A stretch of DNA of 64,000 nt from positions 310,001-374,000 of the forward strand of contig NZ_JACCIU010000002.1 of the NCBI RefSeq assembly GCF_019303535.1. Reading direction: 5' to 3'. Source of the stretch: Lactobacillus sp. Sy-1. GTDB taxonomy: Bacteria > Bacillota > Bacilli > Lactobacillales > Lactobacillaceae. Positions 34,698 through 43,739 of the stretch are shown here, in pieces (the stretch's first letter is position 1; each line of letters begins with the position of its first letter). Under the pieces are notes generated by a model. It was not told the origin of the DNA. It did no database searches and saw only the letters and a list, made by a program, of their open reading frames with translations. The position numbers and the translations under genes are program-made.

Positions 34698-34791
34698 TGT
34701 CGTTATTATAAACCAAATAGATTTAAAATAAATAGGAATGAACAATACATGTTAATTCCATGTAGTTCATCCCTATCTCCATCCCATTCAT

Positions 34792-36531
34792 TTAATTAAA
34801 ATCAAACGACGTATACACAACAGATCCACTAACCGAAGTCCCAATTCCAATCTTAGTAAATCGTGGTGATAGGAAGTTATCACGGTGTCCCCATTCGGAT
34901 CCACTATCTTCATAAAGCATGCTGTTAATGCTTACTAAGATACTTTGGTTAAGTGGGTTTCCGAACGTATCCCCATCATATGAAATATTTTCACCATATG
35001 AACTAGCAAGATCACTATAGCCAGCTTGTTTAGCTAGATTTTCATATGCTGGACCGCCACTTGCATCACTGTGACTAAACTTAGAAACTAATTGCGTACT
35101 CCGCGTCTTAGCTAGACTAGAAATGCGACTATCAAAGCTAAGTGGGTTCAATCCATGGTTTTTCCGAACGTAGTTAATGTATTGAAGAGCTTGATTATAA
35201 GCATTCGTATAGTCACTAGCAGTAAGGCTTAATTGCTGTGGCGTAGCGTAAGGGTTAAATAGATCTCCATTAGTTACCCATGCAGTTGAGCCGTTGCTAA
35301 ACTTAACCTGGTAGTAGTAAACCTTCCAAGGAGCAACCCTTTTAGCTAGGATTTTAACGTTAATTTGATCAATGTTACTGATATCAACTCTACCTGAAGT
35401 ATCAGTCTCACTATTAGGGAAGTGATCAATTGGTACAATGCTTGGATCCCCAGTAATTATTCCAACCGTATCACCAACGTTAAATTGAGGTAAGGTTGGG
35501 TTAACATCCCCCGGATCAGTTACGGCTGCTGATTGACTACTATTGGAACTTGCACTAGCCACATTGGCTGAACTACCAGGCGTAGTGCTATTACTACTTG
35601 ACTTTGCGCTATTGGAACTTGCACTAGATGAATTAGCCGAACTACTAGGCGTAGTGCTACTACCGCTTGACTTTGCGCTATTGGAACTTGCACTAGCCGA
35701 ACTAGCTGAGCTACTAGGCGTAGTGCTATTACTGCTTGACTTTGCGCTACTGGATGATCCATTATTGATTGCTGTACTTCCAGTAACTGGTTTCACACTA
35801 CTTGCAGATGAATTAACAATCGTGGTGCTGCCAGAAACTGGTTTTACACTACTTGATGACGAATTAACAATCGTGGTGCTGCCAGAAACTGGTTTTACAC
35901 TGCTGGATGACGAATTAATAATCGTAGTGCTGCCAGAAACTGGTTTCACACTACTTGATGACGAATTAACAATCGTAGTGCTTCCGCTAACCACACTTGA
36001 ATTTGCAGTGCTACTTACACTTACTGAAGAACTAGTGGTTTTAGAGCTAGCTGCACTTGAGTTCGCAGAACTAGTAGATGATGAACTAACGCCTGGCACG
36101 TTGGTAGTAGCGTTAGCCGCAGTGGTCCCAGTAGTGCCAGTATCTGAACTACTTTGTACACCATTGCCACCATTATTATTACTAGCACTGGAATCAGCAT
36201 TTTTCTTTTTAGACGATGGGGTTACCTTACTTTTAACGTGCTTTTTCTTAAGTTTAACGGTAGTAAATGCAGATTTCTTCAAATAACCGTGAAGCTTTTT
36301 AACATAGTAGTAAGTAACTCCCTTGTATGTAAACTTCTTGCCCTTTACCAATTTACTAGCATGTTTGACTTTTTTTACGCTTTTAAGCTTATAGTGATGA
36401 CCCTTTTTCACAAAATGATACACCTTTTCAGTCTTAGCCTTGGTGCTAGTCTTTGCTTCCGCAGTAAATTGACTTAGCCCCAGTGAAAGAACCGATCCAC
36501 AAATCAATGTATACATAACTGACTTTTTCAT
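34792..36531 (-). CDS. large secreted CAP-domain protein with Ser-rich repeats
   Basis: This is an exported protein of about 579 aa; the start is placed at ATG 36531, with GGAGGG upstream. After the signal peptide comes a Lys/Tyr/His-rich SLAP-like wall-binding region (about residues 30-105). A low-complexity Ser/Thr stalk follows (about 110-340), including several 17-residue repeats of the type GSTTIVNSSSSSVKPVS, encoded by 51-bp DNA repeats around 35770-35985. An SH3-like domain (about 345-430) and a C-terminal CAP domain (about 440-579) complete it, with INYVRKNHGLNPL, SKFSHSDASGG and GHRDNFLSP. The stalk is suited to O-glycosylation. There is no LPXTG motif. Confidence 0.88.
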   Translation of the reverse strand: MKKSVMYTLICGSVLSLGLSQFTAEAKTSTKAKTEKVYHFVKKGHHYKLKSVKKVKHASKLVKGKKFTYKGVTYYYVKKLHGYLKKSAFTTVKLKKKHVKSKVTPSSKKKNADSSASNNNGGNGVQSSSDTGTTGTTAANATTNVPGVSSSSTSSANSSAASSKTTSSSVSVSSTANSSVVSGSTTIVNSSSSSVKPVSGSTTIINSSSSSVKPVSGSTTIVNSSSSSVKPVSGSTTIVNSSASSVKPVTGSTAINNGSSSSAKSSSNSTTPSSSASSASASSNSAKSSGSSTTPSSSANSSSASSNSAKSSSNSTTPGSSANVASASSNSSQSAAVTDPGDVNPTLPQFNVGDTVGIITGDPSIVPIDHFPNSETDTSGRVDISNIDQINVKILAKRVAPWKVYYYQVKFSNGSTAWVTNGDLFNPYATPQQLSLTASDYTNAYNQALQYINYVRKNHGLNPLSFDSRISSLAKTRSTQLVSKFSHSDASGGPAYENLAKQAGYSDLASSYGENISYDGDTFGNPLNQSILVSINSMLYEDSGSEWGHRDNFLSPRFTKIGIGTSVSGSVVYTSFDFN

Positions 36532-36670
36532 ATTTAAGCCCTCCATTCAATTTAAAAAAAACCTAATTTTAATATATAGAAAAGAATCAACAATGTCAAA
36601 AAAGATTATATTTTAATCATCATATTGGTGTTATAATAATAGAGGAAATTTTTGGAGGGTTATAAACATC

Positions 36671-36979
36671 ATGAGAAAAACTAAAATTTCATTAGTTACA
36701 ATTATATTGGACAGTACGATTGCGATTCAAAAGCCAATTTATTCCAGGGCTGCATCCATAAATGGTTCCTGGAATGCGGACGGCTATGACGTCACCATTT
36801 TCGGCGCCCAAGATAAAAAAATTCAATTAAATGGCCACTTTTTCAATTTAAAACGAATTGGTGTGAATAATTGGAAAACCCAATCGTATGGTAAGTACCA
36901 AGACTTTACCGTTGTTTACGAGCACGGTCAGTTATATATCGGGAGCAACTTGCATGCTTATTACAAGTTACATAGATAA
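36671..36979 (+). CDS. small secreted or exported protein
   Basis: This 102-aa protein has an N-terminal weakly hydrophobic stretch (RKTKISLVTIILDSTIAIQK) that may be an atypical signal peptide. A beta-rich tail of about 75 residues follows with aromatic and Gly residues (NGSWNADGYDVTIFG, NGHFFNLKRIG, GQLYIGSNLHAYY). A TTGGAGGG site precedes the ATG and a good terminator follows at 36981-37021. I do not recognise a family. Confidence 0.65.
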   Translation: MRKTKISLVTIILDSTIAIQKPIYSRAASINGSWNADGYDVTIFGAQDKKIQLNGHFFNLKRIGVNNWKTQSYGKYQDFTVVYEHGQLYIGSNLHAYYKLHR

Positions 36980-36980
36980 T

Positions 36981-37021
36981 CAAAGGGAGTCTCTAGCTAC
37001 GTTCGCTAGAAACTCCCTTTT
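36981..37021 (+). terminator. Rho-independent terminator
   Basis: AAAGGGAGT and TCTAGC pair with GCTAGA and ACTCCCTTT, followed by TTAATTTT; usable from both sides. Confidence 0.85.
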
Positions 37022-37040
37022 AATTTTAGATTCATTTTGA

Positions 37041-38078
37041 CTAACGTAGCACCATACTTAATCCCGATACCACCAAGATCAAAGTAAACATTACCAGGTG
37101 AAACTTCTTATGGTTCATCAACAACGCAATGTATTCGCGAATCGTTGCGTTTGGAACGAAGAACCGACTGGTTTTAGCACCTAATCCTTGAATATTCAAC
37201 CCCGCTTGTTGAGCATAGATTCCCGCTCTAAAGATATGGTAATCATTGGACACATAAATTCCGTTATTCAATGGTAAGTTATGCGCGGCAACGATTTGCT
37301 TTGAGAACAACATGTTCTGCAGCGTCGTTTTAGACCGGTCTTCTGCAACCACGTGCTCCGCAGCAATTCCGTGTTGAATTGCATATTCCCGCATTGCGCG
37401 TCCTTCAGGAACGGTTTCGTCACCACCCTGGCCCCCAGAGCAAATCATAAGCGGTGCCTTCCCGGTCTTTGCCACAACCTGATGGTAAAATTGAATTCCC
37501 TTATCAATGCGGGATGCCAAGAGTGGCGACACCTGATCACCATTCAGCAAGCCGGCCCCTAATACGATGATAAATTGTTTATCCGGACGCGGTTTTCTGA
37601 ACGTAAACAACATTGCTGCCGCCATAAATGAAATCACACAGAATAAAATGTATAAAATGCTTAGAGATACAAAGGCGTTTATGAACGTTCCCAGTGGACC
37701 CATCTTTCGATCAGCAAAAACAAAGTTAACGATTGGAAACGCCAGGGTGATGATCCCAATAAACAACGTCAGCATATTGGCTAACGTATGGTTCTCCCGC
37801 CGCCAAACAATAAGGGCATTCCATAACCAGAAAAAGCCCTGAAAAAAATAGATTAAGACCATTATCAATACCAGAATTAAAAAGAAGATAACGTAGCCCT
37901 TAACCAAAATGGAATTATTAAAGCTCAGAATGAGCAATGAAATCGTCATAAAAATTCCACCAGCAGAGATGGTTGCTAAAAAGCCATTCATCAGACGAGC
38001 CGGATTGCCCCGGTAACTTAACGCCAATAATCCAAGAAAGAAAACGGTAATAATTGCTGAAATAACATCAACAGCGAT
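37041..38078 (-). CDS. YdcF/DUF218 family membrane protein, possible ATC start
   Basis: This polytopic protein has an N-terminal membrane region of about five to six helices and a C-terminal YdcF-type (DUF218) domain. The domain is marked by FIIVLGAGLLNGDQVSP, CSGGQGGDETVPEGRAM and EDRSKTTLQNMLFSK. The family is linked to envelope or polysaccharide processes, but its biochemistry is largely unknown. No ATG, GTG or TTG lies at the natural start. An AAGGGGG site sits 8 nt before an in-frame ATC at 38078 that follows a stop codon. The first ordinary start, TTG at 38027, would remove most of the first helix and has no ribosome binding site. Confidence 0.75.
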   Translation of the reverse strand: MAVDVISAIITVFFLGLLALSYRGNPARLMNGFLATISAGGIFMTISLLILSFNNSILVKGYVIFFLILVLIMVLIYFFQGFFWLWNALIVWRRENHTLANMLTLFIGIITLAFPIVNFVFADRKMGPLGTFINAFVSLSILYILFCVISFMAAAMLFTFRKPRPDKQFIIVLGAGLLNGDQVSPLLASRIDKGIQFYHQVVAKTGKAPLMICSGGQGGDETVPEGRAMREYAIQHGIAAEHVVAEDRSKTTLQNMLFSKQIVAAHNLPLNNGIYVSNDYHIFRAGIYAQQAGLNIQGLGAKTSRFFVPNATIREYIALLMNHKKFHLVMFTLILVVSGLSMVLR

Positions 38079-38125
38079 CTAAAACACCCCCTTCACTTAT
38101 GAATTTGATACATCTATTTTAGCAC

Positions 38126-38162
38126 AAAAAAGAACCCCACCCGTTTAAAGGAGGAGTTCTTC
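38126..38162 (-). terminator. terminator of the glycosyltransferase operon
   Basis: The imperfect hairpin AAGAAC-CC / GG-GTTCTT downstream of the minus-strand gene ending at 38167 is followed by T residues on the minus strand. Confidence 0.6.
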
Positions 38163-38166
38163 TTCA

Positions 38167-39138
38167 TTACATTACGTGTTCATTGATTTGTTTTATCTCC
38201 GGCCGGCGTTCCTGTTGAAACCCCGAGGTTTTGGCAACCACGTATAATGGGCGTTCCCGAGACGTTTCAAAGATCCGGTAGAGGTAGGCACTCACAATTC
38301 CTAGCATTAACAAGGAGATCCCGAATAGTTCGAACATTGAAAAGATTGCAAATTGCAACGTTGCGAATCCGGTAAAGAGGGATACAAAACCGTAAATGAC
38401 CCCGATTGCAATCATTAATGCTCCTACAACGTTCACTAGTTTAAGTGGCACGTCGGAGAATGAAGTGATTCCATTCATTGAAAGGTGCAGCATCTTCGAT
38501 AATGGATACTTAGTAGTTCCCGCCGTTCTTTCGTCCCGTTCGTATTCAACTGCGGTTTGCTTAAAGCCAACCCAGCTGACCATCCCCCGGACAAAAGGAT
38601 CTGGTTCATCCATCTTGGATAACACCTTAACTACCTTGCGATCCATTAATCTAAAGTCACCAGTATCCAATGGAATGTCGATGTTCGCTAACTTATGCAA
38701 GATCCGGTAAAAAGCCGAAGCACTAAACTTCTTAAACCAACTTTCACCATCCCGTTGCAGCCGTTTTCCATATACAACATCGTACCCATCCCGCCATTTA
38801 CTAACCATTGCCGGGATTACGGAAGGTGGATCTTGTAAATCTGCATCCATTACCACCACAGCATCTCCAGACGCGTAGCGAATTCCCGCAGTAATCGCTA
38901 ATTGGTGGCCGAAGTTTCGCGAAAATTGAATTAGGCGAATATTGTCATATTGTTGTTCAGCTTCCTGAATAATCGTGGCACTCCGGTCCACACAACCATC
39001 ATCCACAAAAATTAATTCGTATTCTTCAGGTTGGCTGGCAACGTAGTTTTCTAAAATTTCAATCGTGTGTTTAATTCCTGCCTCTTCGTTAAAGACCGGG
39101 AGAACAATTGATATTAAAGGATTTTCAGTTCTTGCCAT
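38167..39138 (-). CDS. GtrB-like family 2 glycosyltransferase (lipid-phosphate sugar synthase)
   Basis: This is a 323-aa GT2 enzyme with two C-terminal membrane helices. The catalytic region shows ISIVLPVFNEE, FVDDGCVD (DXD-like) and VVMDADLQDPPSVIP. The membrane helices span about residues 230-300. This is the layout of bactoprenol-phosphate glucosyl or GlcNAc transferases, which charge undecaprenyl phosphate on the cytosolic face. It is transcribed after the GT39-like gene, 19 bp downstream, suggesting the pair makes and uses the lipid-linked sugar. Confidence 0.9.
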   Translation of the reverse strand: MARTENPLISIVLPVFNEEAGIKHTIEILENYVASQPEEYELIFVDDGCVDRSATIIQEAEQQYDNIRLIQFSRNFGHQLAITAGIRYASGDAVVVMDADLQDPPSVIPAMVSKWRDGYDVVYGKRLQRDGESWFKKFSASAFYRILHKLANIDIPLDTGDFRLMDRKVVKVLSKMDEPDPFVRGMVSWVGFKQTAVEYERDERTAGTTKYPLSKMLHLSMNGITSFSDVPLKLVNVVGALMIAIGVIYGFVSLFTGFATLQFAIFSMFELFGISLLMLGIVSAYLYRIFETSRERPLYVVAKTSGFQQERRPEIKQINEHVM

Positions 39139-39157
39139 GCCTTAACCTCCTGTTATT

Positions 39158-41446
39158 TTATTTGTAAATTGAAGATAAGTCGTAAAGGGTCCCATTATTA
39201 CCACCCATCATTCCACCACCAGTAGGCATTTGTTGGTTGTTACTACTCTTGCCTTTCGTACTGGATGGCTTCATGGATGGACGCTTACCGTTAAATTTAC
39301 CGTTTGGTTTTGCATTCCCCATGCCTGGGCCACCATTCATTTTACCACCTTGTGAAGGCATTTGACCCGTGGATTTACCAGCGGATTTAGCATTTTCACC
39401 AGTTGTGGTGCTAGTTGTGGTAGTGGAACCACCGTATTCACTAGCTTTAACCTTCTTAGCGTTCTTCTTAATCCAGTTCACGATTGCACTATTTGCAGAG
39501 CCGGTCTTCCCGCCTGAGTAATAGTACTTAATCTCACCATTCTTAACTAACTTCTTAAATTGACTTAGGGTGATTGCCGGGTCGGTCCCGTTAAATCCAC
39601 CCATTGCCATAACTGCCTTACCAGTCTTAATGATGTAAGGAGCAGCAGTTCCAGAGTCATCGGTAGCAAAGAGGTACTTAGCACTTCCTTGATTCTTTTC
39701 AAGGTACTTCAATAGCTTATTATTAACGGAGCCGTTTCCAATTCCGCCACCAGCGCCTCCTTGACCATTGCTACTCAATAGGTCTGGACCTGCAGTTGGA
39801 ATTGCAGCTGATTCACCGGCAATTGCTGGTGTCATTGACCAGAATGCTGGTGCTAACATGATGGTTACTAATCCACCGATGGTCAGTGACTTCAATGGCT
39901 TGCCTGGCTTAAGCAGGAGAATCAAGCCAAAGCCGATTCCAGCGATGATGAGCAACCAAGTTGCCCAAACATAGTAGCTGCTTACATACCAAGCTTGTAG
40001 TAATGCAGTTGCAACGACCGCAAATGGAAGTAAGTACCGTTTCCAGTCTTTCCAACCAGCAGCCTTGAGTTGTTTGAACATTGTTACTAACCCGATTCCA
40101 AAGAATGCGGCAATTGGTGGAGCTAACATAATTGTATAGTATGGATGGAAGAAACTAGCAACGGAGAAGAATCCGTATACTGGTACTAGCCAACCAGCCC
40201 ACATTACGACTTGTTTTTGGTTCGCGGTTAGTTGATACCACTTCCGTTTCCGGTCTAAGAAGTATGCAAACGCACTAATCATTCCGACTAATGAGAACGG
40301 TAGCAACCAACTAATTTGTGGTCCTAATTGATCTTGGAACAATCTCAGTGGTCCAGCAGTTCCGATGTTAAATGCACCACCGGCACCACCCATACCACCG
40401 CCGGCTCCGCCACGGCGGTTACCGTTACGTTGGGTCCCACCTGGAGGGGTTCCAGTTGGTTGGCCGTTAGTAGTGGATCTCTTACCAGTGGTCGTTCCAC
40501 CAGGTTGACCACCTTGTTGCATTCCAGTAGTGGACTTGGAACCAGTCTTGCTGGAGCTGCCCATTCCTGGGAAGGCGCCACCAGTCCCGGTCGTTTGTCC
40601 TAATAGTCGTTCAGTTCCGTTATAGCCAAATGCTAATTCAAGCACTGAGTTATGTTCGGAACCCCCTTCATACGGACGCTTACTTGCGGAAGTCATGTCA
40701 ACCGATACCGGCCAAATTAATGTAAATACGACTAACGCAACCGTAGCAACCGAAAGATGGGCTAACTTCTTCTTCCAGTTATAGTGTGAAGCTAACCAGT
40801 AGAATAATAACATCCCTGGTAAAATCATAAACGCTTGTAACATTTTAACATTAAATGCAACCCCAATGATTGCAAAACTAGTTACTAAGTACCAGAGTTT
40901 ATGTTTATCAACAGCCTTTTGGAGCATGTAGATTGCTAACAATAGGAAGTAAATTAACGTTGCATCCATATTATTAGTCCGTGAGTCAGCAACCGCAATC
41001 GGTGTAATCACCATTGCAAATGCTGCTAAGTTCCCTGCTACCCGACCAAACTTAGGTTTAACTAAGCGATACATCAGGTAAACAGAACCAAGTCCAAAGA
41101 GGACTGACGGAAGCACCACGCTCCATTGATGAACCCCAAAAATTTTGGCACTAATTGCCATAAACCAAAGGGCTACCGGCGGCTTATCAACCGTAATATA
41201 CCCAGCAGGGTCAAAACTAGCGTACCAGAAGTTCTTAAGACTCTGGGTCATACTAGTGATGGCGGCCGTATAGAAGTCATTCGCACTCCCGGCCTCCCAA
41301 ATTTTCCATGAATAAAGTACGGCAGCAACGACCAGCGTGGCCACCAAGAACCAGTCCAGCCTGAATCGCTGGCGTTGGATTTTTGCATTGTGATGTTCAG
41401 CTCTTGTTTGTTCAACTTGATTTGATTGATCTGATTGATCTGGCAT
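39158..41446 (-). CDS. GT39/ArnT-like membrane glycosyltransferase with Gly/Gln-rich inserts
   Basis: This is a 762-aa polytopic glycosyltransferase. The N-terminal region has the ArnT/PMT-type acidic loop (DFYTAAITSMTQS, then YITVDKPPVALW, near residue 85), followed by many helices. A long extracytoplasmic loop (about residues 285-370) is low-complexity Gly/Thr/Ser/Gln. A second Gly/Ser/Lys-rich tail fills the last 100 residues. It is expected to use an undecaprenyl-phosphate sugar to glycosylate an envelope acceptor on the outer face. It is divergent from a two-component system at 41579. Confidence 0.88.
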   Translation of the reverse strand: MPDQSDQSNQVEQTRAEHHNAKIQRQRFRLDWFLVATLVVAAVLYSWKIWEAGSANDFYTAAITSMTQSLKNFWYASFDPAGYITVDKPPVALWFMAISAKIFGVHQWSVVLPSVLFGLGSVYLMYRLVKPKFGRVAGNLAAFAMVITPIAVADSRTNNMDATLIYFLLLAIYMLQKAVDKHKLWYLVTSFAIIGVAFNVKMLQAFMILPGMLLFYWLASHYNWKKKLAHLSVATVALVVFTLIWPVSVDMTSASKRPYEGGSEHNSVLELAFGYNGTERLLGQTTGTGGAFPGMGSSSKTGSKSTTGMQQGGQPGGTTTGKRSTTNGQPTGTPPGGTQRNGNRRGGAGGGMGGAGGAFNIGTAGPLRLFQDQLGPQISWLLPFSLVGMISAFAYFLDRKRKWYQLTANQKQVVMWAGWLVPVYGFFSVASFFHPYYTIMLAPPIAAFFGIGLVTMFKQLKAAGWKDWKRYLLPFAVVATALLQAWYVSSYYVWATWLLIIAGIGFGLILLLKPGKPLKSLTIGGLVTIMLAPAFWSMTPAIAGESAAIPTAGPDLLSSNGQGGAGGGIGNGSVNNKLLKYLEKNQGSAKYLFATDDSGTAAPYIIKTGKAVMAMGGFNGTDPAITLSQFKKLVKNGEIKYYYSGGKTGSANSAIVNWIKKNAKKVKASEYGGSTTTTSTTTGENAKSAGKSTGQMPSQGGKMNGGPGMGNAKPNGKFNGKRPSMKPSSTKGKSSNNQQMPTGGGMMGGNNGTLYDLSSIYK

Positions 41447-41578
41447 TTCACATCATGCTCCTTTCGAATTGAATAACCATAGTTTAGAACCCGAACCATA
41501 AATTAACCTTAAAAACCCAAATTAAAATGATATTTATTTCATTTCCGTTTACAATAGTGGATATTAGGAGTGATTTGG

Positions 41579-42265
41579 ATGCAAAATTTACAGATATTAA
41601 TCGTGGAAGATGATGAAGCCCTCGCCAAAAGCGTTGCTAGTTTCTTAGCACCAATTGGTGAGGTGAGCATTGCAACTGACGGTCTTACTGGTCAACAAAT
41701 GGGCCAGGACAACATTTATGATATTGCCATTTTAGACTTAATGCTACCGGAAAAAAACGGCTACGATATTTTAAAACATTGGCGGACAGAGGATCACCTC
41801 AGCCTCCCTGTTTTGATCCTAACCGCAAAGGATACGATTGCCGATAAGGTCCAGGGCTTTTCCAATGGTGCGGATGACTACTTGACTAAGCCATTTCATC
41901 GGGAGGAATTATTGCTCCGGGTCAAAGCGCTATTAAAGCGCGCCGGTCACCTGGGCGATAACAACCAGTTGAGCGTTGGCGCCTTTCAAGTCGACCTGGG
42001 CACCCGAACGATTAAAATCAATGACCAACCGGTTAAGCTAAACGGTAAAGAATACGATTTGCTAGTATACTTTCTGCAAAACCCAGATATCATAATTACC
42101 AAGGATCAAATTTTTGATCGCCTCTGGGGATTCGATTCGGAAACCACGTTAACGGTGGTCGAAGTCTACATGAGCAACGTCCGTAAGAAAATCAAAGCCG
42201 TTTTAGGATTCCAACCCATTAAAACCATTCGGAGCGTTGGGTACCTATTTGAAACGGAGGAATGA
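41579..42265 (+). CDS. OmpR-family response regulator
   Basis: This is a 228-aa two-component response regulator. The receiver domain has LIVEDDEA, the phosphoacceptor Asp in IAILDLMLPEKNGY, and the conserved Lys in DYLTKPF. The C-terminal winged-helix domain spans about residues 125-226 and ends with IRSVGYLF. I place the start at ATG 41579, with GGAG 8 nt upstream. It is followed at once by its histidine kinase. Divergent placement against the GT39/GtrB operon suggests control of envelope glycosylation. Confidence 0.93.
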   Translation: MQNLQILIVEDDEALAKSVASFLAPIGEVSIATDGLTGQQMGQDNIYDIAILDLMLPEKNGYDILKHWRTEDHLSLPVLILTAKDTIADKVQGFSNGADDYLTKPFHREELLLRVKALLKRAGHLGDNNQLSVGAFQVDLGTRTIKINDQPVKLNGKEYDLLVYFLQNPDIIITKDQIFDRLWGFDSETTLTVVEVYMSNVRKKIKAVLGFQPIKTIRSVGYLFETEE

Positions 42266-42268
42266 TTG

Positions 42269-43585
42269 ATGAAGGCTAACAATCCGCAAAAGCAACAACA
42301 ATGGCGGTTATTCATAAAGGAACTGATTGCATTTGCGCTCCTCTTTTTAAGCCTCGGGCTAATTATTTACCTCTTCTTCAGTCAATCGGTTTATCGAAAC
42401 ATTGACCATAGTTTAACGGTGCAAAAACATCAATTGACGCAAAAGAACCCCCGGGCCAGTGTTGAAAAGGCCCCGCCCCGGTTCCAAAATGGTCGTGACT
42501 TTTCTCAACCCCCATCGGTCAATAGTCCGTTTCGGACGAATGAAATTATCTTTAATTCCAAGGGGAAAATTGAGAACGCAGCTGCCTTAGGAAACCGAAC
42601 TTATCAACTATTTAGCAAGGCGAAGTTAAATCCTAATAATTTGAACAAAATTCAGGACATGACCCTCACCTACAATAATATTACCAGCCACTTCCGCTCG
42701 CTATTGATCAAGGTCCCTAATTCCAATCCAGATAAGCGGACTGCTGGTAAATATGTATTAATATTGGAAAACGTTGATAGCGACCTCTTAGCAATTAATA
42801 GTTTTAAGAACGCCCTCATCGGAACCCTTTTGGTCTTCTGGCTCCTGGCAATTGCCGTGGCCTTTCTGCTTTCGAAGTCTAGCATGAAGCCCATTATTAA
42901 GTCTTGGCAACGACAACGTGAATTTAGTTCTAACGCTGCGCATGAGTTAAGAACCCCATTGACGGTCATCCAAAATCAAATGGAATCAATGCTCACTAAA
43001 CCGAGGGCGACCATAATGAGCGAAATCGACGCTGTTTCAACCACGTTAGATGAAACCCGGCACTTAAAAATTTTAACGGATCGCCTCTTGACCCTGGCCA
43101 GATCTGATTCAGACATTATTCAAATTAGAAAGCATTCGGTCGATTTAAAGCCGTGGTTTGAATCCATTCTGCCACCCTACTTGGAAATTGCCACCAGTCA
43201 AAATAAGGCCTTTACCTCTTGGATTGAAACCGATGCAACGGCAGACATCGATTCCGATTTAATTCGCCAGTTGGTCACCATTATTTTCGACAACGCGTTC
43301 AAGTACACCAAGTCTGGTGATAGTATCGGCATCACCGTTTTAAATGATGATAGGAACTTTACCATTCGAATTAGCAACACCGGTGAAAAAATTCCAGACC
43401 GCGATAAAAAACACATTTTTGAACGGTTCTATCGTACCGATAAATCCAGAAACTCTGCCACCGGTGGCCACGGCCTGGGATTAGCGATTGCCCAGTGGAT
43501 TGTAACCGAACACCACGGAAAAATAGCGGTCCGCGATCAACAACCCAAGGGCACCATTTTTGAAATTCAAATTCCATTAGCATAA
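42269..43585 (+). CDS. sensor histidine kinase
   Basis: This is a membrane histidine kinase of 438 aa. It has two transmembrane helices (about residues 17-38 and 185-205) around an extracytoplasmic sensor region of about 145 residues. The dimerisation domain carries the phosphoacceptor in SSNAAHELRTPL. The ATP-binding domain has an N box (FDNAFKYTKSG), G1 (ISNTGEKIP) and G2 (GGHGLGLAIA). The start is at ATG 42269, with GGAGG upstream. It forms a pair with the response regulator and ends at a terminator at 43589. Confidence 0.93.
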   Translation: MKANNPQKQQQWRLFIKELIAFALLFLSLGLIIYLFFSQSVYRNIDHSLTVQKHQLTQKNPRASVEKAPPRFQNGRDFSQPPSVNSPFRTNEIIFNSKGKIENAAALGNRTYQLFSKAKLNPNNLNKIQDMTLTYNNITSHFRSLLIKVPNSNPDKRTAGKYVLILENVDSDLLAINSFKNALIGTLLVFWLLAIAVAFLLSKSSMKPIIKSWQRQREFSSNAAHELRTPLTVIQNQMESMLTKPRATIMSEIDAVSTTLDETRHLKILTDRLLTLARSDSDIIQIRKHSVDLKPWFESILPPYLEIATSQNKAFTSWIETDATADIDSDLIRQLVTIIFDNAFKYTKSGDSIGITVLNDDRNFTIRISNTGEKIPDRDKKHIFERFYRTDKSRNSATGGHGLGLAIAQWIVTEHHGKIAVRDQQPKGTIFEIQIPLA

Positions 43586-43588
43586 CGG

Positions 43589-43621
43589 GAGGATTGAATC
43601 ACAGATTCAATTCTCTTTTTA
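43589..43621 (+). terminator. Rho-independent terminator of the two-component operon
   Basis: GAGGATTGAATC pairs with GATTCAATTCTC around ACA, followed by TTTTTATTTT. Confidence 0.85.
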
Positions 43622-43689
43622 TTTTGTTTTGAGATTTTTAGTTAATGTGACAATCTATTAATCACAAAATCGCTTGCGTTCATATTTAG

Positions 43690-43709
43690 ATATGTTAATA
43701 TATACATAT
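43690..43709. promoter_or_regulatory. candidate operator upstream of cadD
   Basis: ATATGT, 8 bp, ACATAT is an interrupted palindrome that lies over the likely promoter of the CadD gene. It is suited to a dimeric metal-responsive ArsR/CadC-type repressor, but no such gene is present in the window. Confidence 0.5.
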
Positions 43710-43739
43710 GAAATAAATAACATATAAAGGAGATTGAAT

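Noticed and set aside
34632-34740. A long tracrRNA able to mimic a single guide
   Set aside because: No repeat-like segment complementary to the anti-repeat was found upstream, so only a second promoter and a hairpin can be supported.
35543-36286. 247-aa plus-strand frame rich in Leu, Val and Glu
   Set aside because: It is the antisense shadow of the Ser-rich repeats of the CAP surface protein.
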